64,000 nt of DNA, taken from positions 2,914,001-2,978,000 of the forward strand of contig NZ_CP017580.1 of assembly GCF_001806325.1 (NCBI RefSeq), in the 5' to 3' direction. The notes under the pieces were generated by a model that did no database searches, had not been told where the DNA came from, and was given only the letters and a program-made list of their open reading frames with translations. Shown piece by piece: positions 39,935 through 48,494 of the stretch (position 1 is the stretch's first letter; every line of letters starts with the position of its first letter). This stretch comes from Curtobacterium sp. BH-2-1-1 (GTDB taxonomy: Bacteria; Actinomycetota; Actinomycetes; Actinomycetales; Microbacteriaceae). Both the position numbers and the translations under genes were made by a program.

Positions 39935-40933
39935 ATGCACCGACACCGTGCCGACGCCCCGTTCCTGCCCGGCGCCACGCGACCGATCCGGAGTCGGGAC
40001 GTCGTCGCCGCCGAGTTCGAGGAGCTCGCCGCGCTCGTCGGCGACGCGGGCGTCACCGACGTGCTCGTGGTCGGCGGCCGCGGGACGTGGGTCGACCGGG
40101 GGCGCGGGCTCGAACGAGCCGGACCCGAGCTGCCCGAGCGGCGTGCGCGGGAACTCGCGACCGAACTCGTGGCACGGGGCGGGCGGCACGTCGACGAGAC
40201 CACGCCCTGCGTCGACGTGCGCCACGGCGACGGCATCCGCGTGCACGTCGTGCTCGCACCCGTCTCCGTCGGTGGGACCGCGGTCTCGATCCGTCTGCCC
40301 GCGCCGACCCGGCCGACCCTGCAGTCGCTCGAGGCGCTCGGAGCGTTCGCGCGCGTCCCTCGGTCGGTCCTCGAGCGAGCGGTCGACGAGCGCCGCAACG
40401 TGCTCGTCACCGGCGCGACAGGGAGCGGCAAGACCACCATGCTCGCCGCGATGCTGGCGGCCGTCCCGCCCGACGAGCGGATCGTCACCGTCGAGGACGT
40501 CGCCGAACTCCGGATCGACCACCCGCACGTCGTCACGCTCGAGGCCCGGCAGGCGAACGCCGAGGGTGCCGGTGCGCTCGGCCTCGACCGGCTCGTCCGC
40601 GAAGCGCTCCGCATGCGACCCGACCGCATCGTCGTCGGGGAGTGCCGGGGCGCCGAGGTCCGCGAGCTCCTCTCCGCCCTGAACACCGGGCACGACGGGG
40701 GAGCGGGGACGGTGCACGCCAACGGGATCGCCGACGTGGCGGCGCGGCTCGAGGCACTCGGTGCGCTCGCCGGGCTCGGGCCGGAGGCGCTCGCCCGGCA
40801 GGCGGTCAGTGCGCTCGACCTGGTGGTGCACGTCGAGCGGCACGCGGGTCGGCGGCGGTTGGGCGCGGTGGGTGCGTTCCGTGTCGGTCCGGACGGGAGG
40901 CTCGTGGTCCGTCCGGTGGACCGGTCGCGGTGA
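39935..40933 (+). CDS. TadA-like pilus/conjugal-transfer-associated ATPase
   Basis: The protein has 332 residues and belongs to the secretion ATPase (CpaF/TadA) family. It has Walker A TGATGSGKTT, the Asp box VEDVAEL, Walker B-like RIVVGECRGAEV and the His-box segment GAGTVHAN. It is short and has little N-terminal extension compared with CpaF, as in the actinobacterial group called TadA family conjugal transfer-associated ATPase. It should power assembly of Flp-type pili or a related export machine. The start has TACTCT upstream and no Shine-Dalgarno, so it is probably leaderless. It overlaps the next gene by four bases (GTGA). Confidence 0.9.
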   Translation: MHRHRADAPFLPGATRPIRSRDVVAAEFEELAALVGDAGVTDVLVVGGRGTWVDRGRGLERAGPELPERRARELATELVARGGRHVDETTPCVDVRHGDGIRVHVVLAPVSVGGTAVSIRLPAPTRPTLQSLEALGAFARVPRSVLERAVDERRNVLVTGATGSGKTTMLAAMLAAVPPDERIVTVEDVAELRIDHPHVVTLEARQANAEGAGALGLDRLVREALRMRPDRIVVGECRGAEVRELLSALNTGHDGGAGTVHANGIADVAARLEALGALAGLGPEALARQAVSALDLVVHVERHAGRRRLGAVGAFRVGPDGRLVVRPVDRSR

Positions 40934-41778
40934 GACGGTCGGTGCGCCCACGGCGCGCGGCGCTCGACCCAGCGGCGGCAGCCCGGACGCTGGACCGGGT
41001 CGCGACGCTCGTCGCCGCCGGCGTCCCGCCCACGCGGGCGTGGGCACTGGTGGGCGGATTCCCGCAGGACGCCGGCCCCGCGTGGCAGGACGTCGCCGCC
41101 GTGCTCCGCGTCGCCGAACACACCGGGGCGCCGTCGGCGGGCACCGTCCGCGCACTCGCCGGAGCGCTCCGGCGGTCGGCGGCATCGGACCGCGCCGTCC
41201 TCGTGGCACTCGCCGGTCCACGAGCGAGCGCCCGGGTGGTGCTCGCGTTGCCGCTGCTCGGCCTCGCGCTCGGGTCGACCTGGGGATCGGGTGCCGTCCA
41301 GGTACTCGTGGCGTCGCCGATCGGCTGGACCTGCGTCGTCCTCTCCACCGCGCTGGTCGTGCTGGGGCGGGCGTGGACCGCGCGCCTCGTCCGTGCGGCG
41401 ACGCCCGACGGGCACCTGCCGGGCGTGCTGCTCGACGCGTGGGCGGTCGCGGTGTCGGGTGGTGGGTCGTGGGCGGACGGGGGAGCGGCCGTGCGGACCG
41501 CCTTCGCCGACCGACCGTGCCGTGCTGCGGACGGCGAACACCTCCGGGAGGTCCTCGCACTCGCGCAGCGTGCCGGGGTCCCGGCGGCGTCGCTCCTCCG
41601 CGCGGCCGCCGAGGACGTCCGCGACGACGTCGCCGCCGCGGGCCTCGCCGCCGCGGAACAGCTCGCGGTCCGACTCGTCCTGCCGCTCGGGGTGTGCGTG
41701 CTCCCCGCGTTCGTCCTCGTCGGGGTCGTCCCGGTGGTGGTCGGGGTCCTCTCCTCCACCGTCGTCGACGTCGGCTGA
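40930..41778 (+). CDS. TadB/TadC-like type II secretion F domain protein
   Basis: The protein has 282 residues. Two helix-rich cytoplasmic parts flank membrane segments (about 95-110, 120-145 and a long C-terminal hydrophobic region 250-280). The C-terminal half (GVLLDAWAVAVSGGG, LREVLALAQRAGVPAASLLRAAAEDVR, LAVRLVLPLGVCVLPAFVLVGVVP) has the T2SF pattern. Tad systems normally have two such proteins (TadB and TadC); here only one is present, fusing the roles or reflecting reduction. It is the likely membrane platform for the ATPase at 39935. Confidence 0.8.
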   Translation: MRRSVRPRRAALDPAAAARTLDRVATLVAAGVPPTRAWALVGGFPQDAGPAWQDVAAVLRVAEHTGAPSAGTVRALAGALRRSAASDRAVLVALAGPRASARVVLALPLLGLALGSTWGSGAVQVLVASPIGWTCVVLSTALVVLGRAWTARLVRAATPDGHLPGVLLDAWAVAVSGGGSWADGGAAVRTAFADRPCRAADGEHLREVLALAQRAGVPAASLLRAAAEDVRDDVAAAGLAAAEQLAVRLVLPLGVCVLPAFVLVGVVPVVVGVLSSTVVDVG

Positions 41779-41861
41779 TCCTCCACAGATCCGGTGACCG
41801 GTCCCGTGTCGAGGGACGCCCGCGGCGAGGCTGGTCGCATCGCACCAGGAAGGACAGTCAC

Positions 41862-42068
41862 ATGACCGACACACCCAGCACGCACCGCCAGCCCCTCGGC
41901 GCCCGACTCCGGCGACGACTCGACGACGACCGGGGATCGGCGACGGCCGAGTACGCGGTGGTGATCCTCGCCGCCGTCGCGTTCGCCGGGGTCCTCGTCG
42001 CCGTGATGCGCTCCGGAGAAGTGCAGAGCATCCTCACGGAACTCGTCCGTGGTGCCCTGTCCCTCTGA
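41862..42068 (+). CDS. Flp-like pilin, DUF4244 family
   Basis: This is a 68-residue protein. A basic leader is followed by G25-S-A-T-A-E30-Y and a hydrophobic helix, the type IV pilin signature with cleavage after Gly and Glu at +5. It matches the DUF4244 proteins found in actinobacterial Tad loci. It is probably the main pilin subunit. AGGAAGGA lies about nine bases before the ATG, a stronger ribosome site than its neighbours have, consistent with high expression. Confidence 0.88.
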   Translation: MTDTPSTHRQPLGARLRRRLDDDRGSATAEYAVVILAAVAFAGVLVAVMRSGEVQSILTELVRGALSL

Positions 42069-42423
42069 CCCGTACGCGGCTGACCCGCGCCCGGCGGCGG
42101 ACGGGGAGCGCGGCACCGTGAGCGTCGAGTTCGCGGTCGTGCTCCCCGTCGTGGCCCTCGTCCTGACCTCGCTCGTCGCCGCGGTGCTCGTCGTCGACGG
42201 CCTCGGACGCCTCCAGCTCGCGGCGGCCACGGCGGCACGAGCGTTCGGTCGCGGGGACGACGACGCCGGGCGCGCCGCACTCGAGCACCTCGCACCCGGG
42301 GCCGGCATGACGGTGCACCGCGACGGTGGCGTCGTCTGCGTCCGGGCAACACGAGGGGCCGCGGGGCCGTTCGAGGCCGTCCCGCTCCGTGCCACCGGCT
42401 GCGCCGCGGAGGACGGACGGTGA
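42049..42423 (+). CDS. TadE-like minor pilin
   Basis: The protein has 124 residues. It shows GERGTVSVEFAVVLPVVALVL, a TadE-type pilin helix with Glu at +5 after the Gly, followed by a small extracellular domain with two cysteines. GTG 42049 overlaps the end of the pilin gene by 20 bases; GTG 42118 would start right at the pilin motif and is also possible. It is expected to assemble with the Flp-like pilin. Confidence 0.75.
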   Translation: MVPCPSDPYAADPRPAADGERGTVSVEFAVVLPVVALVLTSLVAAVLVVDGLGRLQLAAATAARAFGRGDDDAGRAALEHLAPGAGMTVHRDGGVVCVRATRGAAGPFEAVPLRATGCAAEDGR

Positions 42424-42863
42424 ACGAGCGCGGGTCCGCCACCGTCCTCCTCTCGGCGGTCGTCGGCGTCGTCCTCGTCGTCCTGACGGCGGCGCTCGCC
42501 GGAGCCGGACTGCGCGTGGCCACGATCCGCGCCCAGGCCGCTGCCGACGCCTCGGCGCTCGCCGCTGCGGCGGCCCTCGTCGGGCTCGTCCCGGGCGAAC
42601 CCTGCGCCGTCGCGACGCGCGTGGCCGCGCGGAACCAGGCAGCCCTCGACACCTGCGTCACGGCTGCCTCCGCCGCCCGGGTCCGGGTCGTGGTCGGCGG
42701 CGGACCGTTCGCCGTGGGCGCAGTCGCAGTCGCCGGTCCGGCGGACGACCAGCCCGAACACTATGTGTATGGTGTGCCTGTCGGCCCCCGGTCATCGGTG
42801 CCCCGGTCGACCCGGACGCGCTCGTCGTCCAGGGCCGACGCGCACCATCGATCAAGGAGACAC
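42420..42863 (+). CDS. Rv3654c-like TadE-family protein whose frame has no stop before topA
   Basis: GTG 42420 overlaps the end of the TadE-like gene (GTGA). The first 115 or so residues (NERGSATVLLSAVVGVVLVVL, then AQAAADASALAAAAALVG and a CAVATRVAARNQAALDTC segment) match the small pilus proteins placed here in actinobacterial Tad loci. These normally end soon after a segment like VAVAGP. Here the frame continues without a stop through an Arg/Ser-rich stretch into topA, so the end at 42863 is set only by the topA start. Either the stop has been lost or a TadE-like/TopA fusion is made. Confidence 0.6.
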
Positions 42864-45656
42864 GTGCCAGGCACGAAGAAGCTCGTCATCGTCGAGAGCC
42901 CCGCGAAGGCCAAGACGATCGCGCAATACCTCGGTGACGGATACGAGGTCCAGGCGTCCGTCGGACACATCCGGGACCTCGTCGAGCCCAAGAACCTGCC
43001 GGCGGAGCTCAAGAAGGGCTCGCTCGGCAAGTTCTCGGTGGACGTCGACAACGGCTTCGAGCCCTACTACGTCGTCTCGGACGCGAAGAAGAAGACCGTC
43101 TCCGAGCTGAAGCGTGCGCTCAAGGAAGCCGACGAGCTCTACCTCGCAACTGATGAGGACCGCGAAGGCGAGGCCATCGCGTGGCACCTGCTGCAGGTCC
43201 TCAAGCCCAAGGTGCCGGTCAAGCGCATGGTCTTCCACGAGATCACGAAGGAGGCGATCCAGCGCGCGCAGGAAGCCACCCGTGAGCTCGACACCGCGCT
43301 CGTCGACGCGCAGGAGACCCGCCGCATCCTCGACCGTCTCTACGGGTACGAGGTCTCGCCCGTGCTCTGGCGCAAGATCGGTCCGGGGCTCTCGGCTGGT
43401 CGCGTGCAGTCCGCTGCCACGCGTCTCGTCGTCGACCGTGAGCGCGAACGCCTCGCGTTCGTGTCCGCCAACTACTGGGACCTCAGCGCGCGCTTCGAGA
43501 AGGAGGGCGACGCCGCCTTCACCGCTCGACTCGCGCGGGTCCAGGGGACCCGGGTCGCCTCCGGTCGTGACTTCGACGACCGCGGTGCCCTGAAGGGCGA
43601 GGCCGTCCGCCTCGACGAAGCCGCCGCGGCCGCGCTCACCACCGTGCTCGAGCGTGCCGGTGACGCCACCGTCCGCAGCGTCGAGTCGAAGCCCTACACG
43701 CGCCGCCCGGCAGCACCGTTCACGACGTCGACCATGCAGCAGGAAGCGGCGCGCAAGCTCCGCCTCTCGCCGCGACAGACCGCCCGTGCGGCGCAGACGC
43801 TGTACGAGAACGGCTACATCACCTACATCCGTACGGACTCGGTCAACCTGTCGAAGCAGGCGCTCGACGCCGCTCGCAAGCAGGCAGCGGACCTCTACGG
43901 CGCCGCGACCGTGCCGGACAAGCCGCGCGTCTACGCAAGCAAGAGCAAGAACGCGCAGGAAGCGCACGAGGCGATCCGCCCCGCCGGCGACACCTTCCGC
44001 ACCCCGTCGCAGCTCGAGGGGACGCTGACCGGTGTCGAGTGGCGCCTCTACGACCTCATCTGGAAGCGCACCATCGCGTCGCAGATGGCGGACGCCAAGG
44101 GCTCCACGGCGTCGATCGTGCTCGGCATCTCCTCCGGGGAGTCCGTCGAGGGCATCCCGGCCACGGCGAACGGCACCGACGCCGAGTTCACGGCGTCCGG
44201 CACGGTCATCACCTTCCGCGGGTTCCTCAACGCCTACGAAGAGGGCAAGGACGAGGACCGCCACGAGTCCTCGGACCGCTCGGGCAACGACGTGGCGCTG
44301 CCGGACGTCAAGGAAGGCGAGCACCTCGCCGTCGACGATGTCGTCGCGAAGGGCCACGACACCACCCCGCCGCCGCGCTACACCGAGGCGAGCCTCATCA
44401 AGACGCTCGAAGACCTCGACATCGGTCGCCCGTCGACCTTCCCGACGATCAGCCCGACGATCATCGACCGCGGCTACGTGTCGCTGCGCGGGACCCAGCT
44501 CGTGCCGAACTGGATCGCGTTCAGCGTGGTCCGGCTGCTCGAGGAGTACTTCGGTGACCTCGTGCAGTACCAGTTCACGGCCGACATGGAAGCCGACCTC
44601 GACCGGATCGCGAACGGCGACGCCGACCGGGTCGACTGGCTCAAGGAGTTCTACTTCGGTGGTGGCGACCAGCGCGGGCTCCGCACGGTCATCGACAACC
44701 TCGGCGAGATCGATGCGCGCGAGATCAACTCCGTCGAACTGGCGCCGGGGCTGACCCTCCGCATCGGTCGCTACGGCCCCTACATCGAGGTGCCGAGCGA
44801 CGACCCCGAGAAGCCCCGTCGCGTCAACGTGCCCGAGGACCTCGCTCCCGACGAGCTCACCGCCGAGAAGGCCCGCGAGCTCGTGGACGCCCCGGTGCTC
44901 GGTGACCGCGTCGTCGGCATCAACCCCGAGACCGGAAAAGAGGTCCTCGCGAAGGACGGCCGGTTCGGTCCGTACGTGACCGAGCGCACCCCGGAGCCGG
45001 AACCCGCGGTCGACGCCGCGACGGGCGAGGTGCTCGACGCGCAGGCCACGCCGGCCGCCGCCGAGGCGGAGCCCGCAGCGAAGACCACCGCGAAGGGTGC
45101 CGCGAAGAAGGCACCGGCGAAGAAGACCACGAAGAAGCCCGCGGCGACCAAGGAGCGCACGGCGTCCCTCTTCAAGTCGATGGACCCGCAGACGGTCGAC
45201 CTCGAGACGGCGCTGAAGCTGCTCGACCTGCCGCGGGTCGTCGGCAAGGACCCCGAGTCCGGCGACGACATCACCGCGCAGAACGGCCGCTACGGTCCGT
45301 ACCTCAAGAAGGGCACGGACACCCGGACCCTGCCGGGCGAGGACGCGATCTTCGACATCGACCTCCCCGGTGCGCTCGAGCTCTTCGCCCAGCCCAAGTA
45401 CGGCGGCCGCAGCTCGGCGAGCGCAGCGCTCAAGGAGTTCGACGCCGACCCGGTGTCCGGCAAGCCGATCAAGATGAAGGACGGACGGTTCGGTCCCTAC
45501 GTCACGGACGGCGAGACCAACGCGACGATCCCGCGCGGCGAGGACGTCGAGGCGGTCGACCACGCCCGCGCCGTGCAGCTCATCGCGGACAAGCGCGCCA
45601 AGGGACCGGTGAAGAAGAAGGCACCGGCGCGGAAGCCTGCGGCCAAGAAGAAGTGA
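42864..45656 (+). CDS. topA: DNA topoisomerase I
   Basis: The protein has 930 residues. It has an N-terminal TOPRIM domain (KKLVIVESPAKAKTIAQYL), the catalytic tyrosine in ITYIRTDS (about Y321), and C-terminal repeats with DGRFGPYV. A lysine/alanine-rich segment lies within the C-terminal region and another ends the protein. It relaxes negative supercoils. GTG 42864 is the best start: AAGGAG lies six bases upstream and the family N-terminus begins here. The frame is open 444 bases further upstream, through the TadE-like gene. TATGGT at 42768-42773 may be the -10. tmk overlaps its stop. Confidence 0.96.
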   Translation: MPGTKKLVIVESPAKAKTIAQYLGDGYEVQASVGHIRDLVEPKNLPAELKKGSLGKFSVDVDNGFEPYYVVSDAKKKTVSELKRALKEADELYLATDEDREGEAIAWHLLQVLKPKVPVKRMVFHEITKEAIQRAQEATRELDTALVDAQETRRILDRLYGYEVSPVLWRKIGPGLSAGRVQSAATRLVVDRERERLAFVSANYWDLSARFEKEGDAAFTARLARVQGTRVASGRDFDDRGALKGEAVRLDEAAAAALTTVLERAGDATVRSVESKPYTRRPAAPFTTSTMQQEAARKLRLSPRQTARAAQTLYENGYITYIRTDSVNLSKQALDAARKQAADLYGAATVPDKPRVYASKSKNAQEAHEAIRPAGDTFRTPSQLEGTLTGVEWRLYDLIWKRTIASQMADAKGSTASIVLGISSGESVEGIPATANGTDAEFTASGTVITFRGFLNAYEEGKDEDRHESSDRSGNDVALPDVKEGEHLAVDDVVAKGHDTTPPPRYTEASLIKTLEDLDIGRPSTFPTISPTIIDRGYVSLRGTQLVPNWIAFSVVRLLEEYFGDLVQYQFTADMEADLDRIANGDADRVDWLKEFYFGGGDQRGLRTVIDNLGEIDAREINSVELAPGLTLRIGRYGPYIEVPSDDPEKPRRVNVPEDLAPDELTAEKARELVDAPVLGDRVVGINPETGKEVLAKDGRFGPYVTERTPEPEPAVDAATGEVLDAQATPAAAEAEPAAKTTAKGAAKKAPAKKTTKKPAATKERTASLFKSMDPQTVDLETALKLLDLPRVVGKDPESGDDITAQNGRYGPYLKKGTDTRTLPGEDAIFDIDLPGALELFAQPKYGGRSSASAALKEFDADPVSGKPIKMKDGRFGPYVTDGETNATIPRGEDVEAVDHARAVQLIADKRAKGPVKKKAPARKPAAKKK

Positions 45657-46288
45657 CCGGCCGGTTCATCACGCTCGAGGGCGGTGACGGTGCGGGCAAG
45701 ACGACGCAGGCGGAGCTGCTGACCGCCTGGCTCGAGGAGCACGGCCGGACAGTGGTGCGCACCCGTGAGCCGGGCGGCACCGACCTCGGCACGCGGATCC
45801 GCGAGATCGTCCTGCACGAGCGCGGCCACGTCGCGCCTCGGGCCGAGGCCCTGCTCTACGCGGCCGATCGCGCGCACCACGTCGAGACCCTCGTCCGCCC
45901 CGCCATCGCTCGAGGCGACGTGGTGCTGCAGGACCGGTACATCGACTCCTCGGTGGCGTACCAGGGGGTCGCGCGCGGCCTCGGCGCCGAGCACATCCGT
46001 TCGGTGTCGGACTGGGCGTCGGACGGGCTCACGCCGGACCGCACGATCCTGCTCGACCTCGACGTCACCGTCGGGCGTGCGCGGGTGGCCGCGGCGCGCG
46101 GCGACACCTTCGACCGACTCGAGTCCGAGGCCGAGACGTTCCACGAGACGGTCCGCCAGGCGTTCCTCGACATGGCCGCCGCCGAGCCCGAGCGCTTCCT
46201 CGTCGTGGACGCGTCCGCCCCGGCCGCGGACGTCCAGCGCGCGATCCGTGCCGCGGTCGGTCCACTGGTCGGGATCGTCGAGGGATGA
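45653..46288 (+). CDS. tmk: Thymidylate kinase
   Basis: The protein has 211 residues. It has a P-loop GGDGAGKTTQ (about 8-17), the DR(Y/H) motif in LQDRYIDSSVAYQG and a lid region with arginines. It phosphorylates dTMP to dTDP. Its GTG overlaps the topA stop by four bases (GTGA), so it is translationally coupled to topA. holB follows after 25 bases, giving the conserved topA-tmk-holB order of actinobacteria. Confidence 0.96.
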   Translation: MTGRFITLEGGDGAGKTTQAELLTAWLEEHGRTVVRTREPGGTDLGTRIREIVLHERGHVAPRAEALLYAADRAHHVETLVRPAIARGDVVLQDRYIDSSVAYQGVARGLGAEHIRSVSDWASDGLTPDRTILLDLDVTVGRARVAAARGDTFDRLESEAETFHETVRQAFLDMAAAEPERFLVVDASAPAADVQRAIRAAVGPLVGIVEG

Positions 46289-46313
46289 CGGTGGCGGCTG
46301 GCAGGATGATCCC

Positions 46314-47456
46314 GTGAGCGTGTGGGACGGCCTGACAGGGCAAGAGGAAGCGGTCGCGTCGCTCCGCAACGCGGCCGAGTCGCCCGACGGCACCGGTGGC
46401 ATGACGCACTCGTGGCTGATCACCGGGCCCCCCGGCTCCGGCCGGTCGAACGTCGCGTCCGCCTTCGCCGCCGCACTCGTCGGCAACGGTCCGGACGACG
46501 ACCACACGCTCCAGCAGATCACCGCGAAGACCCACCCCGACGTCTCGGTCCTGACGACGCAGCGGGTCATCATCACCATCGACGAGATCCGGCAGCTCGT
46601 CACGTCGTCGCACTACTCGCCCTCCGTCGGCCGGTACCGCGTGGTGATCATCGAGGACGCGGACCGCATGACGGAACGCACGTCGAACCTGCTCCTCAAG
46701 GCGCTCGAGGAACCGCCGGAGCGCACCGTGTGGATCCTCTGCGCCCCGAGCGAGGCCGACCTGCTGCCGACGATCCGGTCGCGCGTGCGGTCGGTCCGCC
46801 TCCGCGTGCCGGGCATCGAGTCCGTCGCAGACCTGCTCGTCGCCCGGACCGGTGTGGACCGCGTCCTCGCGATGGACGCCGCACGCCAGGCGCAGAGCCA
46901 CATCGGCATGGCACAGCGTCTCGCCACCAGCGAGGACGCCCGCGACCGTCGACGCCGCACGCTCAGCACAGTGCTCGGCGTCCGGACCGTCGGAGACGCC
47001 GTGATGGCCGCCGCCGACCTGCTCGCCGTCGCCGACGAGGACGCCAAGGCGATCACGCAGCAGCGCGACGCCGAGGAACGTGACGCCGCGATGCGCTCGC
47101 TCGGCATCGAGCCCGGCGGCACGATCCCGCCGGCACTCCGTTCGCAGCTGCGCCTGCTCGAGGAAGACCAGAAGCGTCGGGCGACGCGGAGCCTCCGGGA
47201 CGGGCTGGACCGGATCCTCGTCGATGTCTCGTCGCTGTACCGTGACCTGTTGCTGCTCGGGCTCGGGGCGCCGGCGGAACCGGTGAACCTCGCGATGCGG
47301 GAACAGCTCGACCACGCGCTGCAGTCGGTGCCCCCGGCCGCTGCGCTCGAGGTGCTCGACGCCATCGCGCTCGCTCGGCAGCGCATCGCCGCGAACGTGG
47401 CGGCCCTCCTCGCGCTCGAGGCGCTGCTCGTCACCATCGCCCGCGCGCGCCGCTGA
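46314..47456 (+). CDS. holB: DNA polymerase III delta' subunit
   Basis: The protein has 380 residues. It has an AAA+ fold with ITGPPGSGRSNVA (a degenerate Walker A, as in other delta' proteins), the delta' segment TIDEIRQLVTSS, VIIEDADRMTE, and NLLLKALEEPPERT. It is the stator of the clamp loader. The cysteines that form a zinc module in most actinobacterial delta' proteins are missing between the P-loop and THPDV; the region is only GNGPDDDHTLQQITAK. GTG 46314 has a weak CAGGAT six bases upstream. Confidence 0.92.
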   Translation: MSVWDGLTGQEEAVASLRNAAESPDGTGGMTHSWLITGPPGSGRSNVASAFAAALVGNGPDDDHTLQQITAKTHPDVSVLTTQRVIITIDEIRQLVTSSHYSPSVGRYRVVIIEDADRMTERTSNLLLKALEEPPERTVWILCAPSEADLLPTIRSRVRSVRLRVPGIESVADLLVARTGVDRVLAMDAARQAQSHIGMAQRLATSEDARDRRRRTLSTVLGVRTVGDAVMAAADLLAVADEDAKAITQQRDAEERDAAMRSLGIEPGGTIPPALRSQLRLLEEDQKRRATRSLRDGLDRILVDVSSLYRDLLLLGLGAPAEPVNLAMREQLDHALQSVPPAAALEVLDAIALARQRIAANVAALLALEALLVTIARARR

Positions 47457-47590
47457 CCCGCGCCCTGGGCGGGACCACCTGCCCGAGGTGAGATGCAGGA
47501 CGCGCTCACACCGCGCCTCCAGGCCGTCCCGAACCGCACCCTGTGACGTTCCCCATCCGCCCGCGCCCCCGCGCATGGGACAATCACCGC

Positions 47591-48235
47591 ATGTCCGACG
47601 CAGAACCCGGCCTGCGCGAGCGGAAGCGCCGCGCCACCCGACTCGCGATCCAGCAGGCCGCGCTCCGCATCGCGATCGAGGAGGGGCTCGCGGCGGTGAC
47701 GGTCGACGAGATCTCGCGGCGTGCGGACGTGTCGCCGCGGACGTTCTTCAACTACTTCTCGAACAAGGAAGGCGCGATCCTCGGCGACGATCCCACGCTG
47801 CCGGACGACGACACCCTCGCGGACTTCGTGGCCGGTGGGCCGACGGGGGACCTGCTGGCCGACCTCGGGGCGTTGCTCGTGCACTCGACGCGCGAACTCA
47901 TCGAGGAGCGCGGGCTGATCGAGGAGCGGCAGCAGGTGCTCCGCGCCGCGCCGGAGCTCTTCAGCCGGCGGATGGAGTCGATGAAGGAGTTCCAGGCGGC
48001 GATCGAGGGGGCCATCGTGGCGCGCTTCGCGGCGGCCGCGGACGGAGCTCCGGACGCCTCCGGCGAGACCCCGGAGCGGCGTCGTCGGGCGCGGCTGGCG
48101 TCCCTCGTGGCACTGGCTGCGCTGCGGCACGCGTGGTGGGAGTGGTCGGACGCGGGGTCGGACACCCACCTCGTCGACGAGCTCGAACGGTCGTTCGCCG
48201 ACCTCGACGCGCTCGTTTCGCGTTCGCTCGTCTGA
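47591..48235 (+). CDS. TetR family transcriptional regulator
   Basis: The protein has 214 residues. The N-terminal TetR domain contains VTVDEISRRADVSPRTFFNYFSNKEGAI (about 39-66), and the C-terminal helical domain is of a length common for MftR/AcrR-like members. ATG 47591 is preceded six bases upstream by GACAAT, so a leaderless mRNA is possible. No efflux gene lies divergent to it, so its target is not evident. The tRNA-Thr promoter overlaps its 3' end. Confidence 0.82.
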   Translation: MSDAEPGLRERKRRATRLAIQQAALRIAIEEGLAAVTVDEISRRADVSPRTFFNYFSNKEGAILGDDPTLPDDDTLADFVAGGPTGDLLADLGALLVHSTRELIEERGLIEERQQVLRAAPELFSRRMESMKEFQAAIEGAIVARFAAAADGAPDASGETPERRRRARLASLVALAALRHAWWEWSDAGSDTHLVDELERSFADLDALVSRSLV

Positions 48236-48240
48236 ACCTG

Positions 48241-48246
48241 TATAGT
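48241..48246 (+). promoter_or_regulatory. -10 element of tRNA-Thr
   Basis: TATAGT lies about 34 bases before the tRNA-Thr 5' end and just after the TetR stop. A -35 is not clear; TTCGCG lies about 18 bases upstream. Confidence 0.55.
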
Positions 48247-48279
48247 CGTGTCCCGTGCCGCTCCGGCAACGGAGCGTCC

Positions 48280-48352
48280 GCCGCCTTAGCTCAGTCGGCA
48301 GAGCGATTCACTCGTAATGAATAGGTCGTCGGTTCGATTCCGACAGGCGGCT
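48280..48352 (+). tRNA. tRNA-Thr (anticodon CGT)
   Basis: The acceptor stem GCCGCCT pairs with AGGCGGC and the discriminator is T. The anticodon loop CTCGTAA gives CGT for ACG threonine codons. The T arm is GTCGGTTCGATTCCGAC. CCA is not encoded. Confidence 0.95.
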
Positions 48353-48357
48353 CCGAG

Positions 48358-48390
48358 AAGCCCCGGTCAGACAGTGTCTGACCGGGGCTT
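48358..48390 (+). terminator. Terminator of tRNA-Thr
   Basis: AAGCCCCGGTCAGAC and its exact complement flank the loop AGT and are followed by TTTCTGCTT on the plus strand. This is a classical intrinsic terminator. Confidence 0.85.
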
Positions 48391-48399
48391 TCTGCTTCC

Positions 48400-48494
48400 C
48401 GAACCGGGCGCCGGGCGCCGGGCCCGGCCCGGCCGCCGGGCCCGAGCCGGGCCCGAGCCGGGCCGGGCGCCTGCGCGCCGGGCCCGACCCGGCC
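48400..48494. repeat. GC-only low-complexity tract
   Basis: Irregular repetition of GGGCC, CCGGG and GAGCCGGGCCC-like units lies between the tRNA-Thr terminator and the 3' end of the acid phosphatase gene. It can fold into many alternative hairpins and may end the minus-strand transcript. Confidence 0.6.

Noticed and set aside
38806..41778. A 990-codon plus-strand frame spanning acs antisense, 6C and the F-protein gene
   Set aside because: Only the part from 40930 has protein-family character; the rest is a GC shadow opposite acs and in the wrong frame through the ATPase gene.
45765..46313. N-terminal extension of holB into tmk
   Set aside because: The upstream frame overlaps tmk in another frame and is Arg/Ser-rich; the delta' N-terminus VSVWDGLTGQEEAV begins at 46314.
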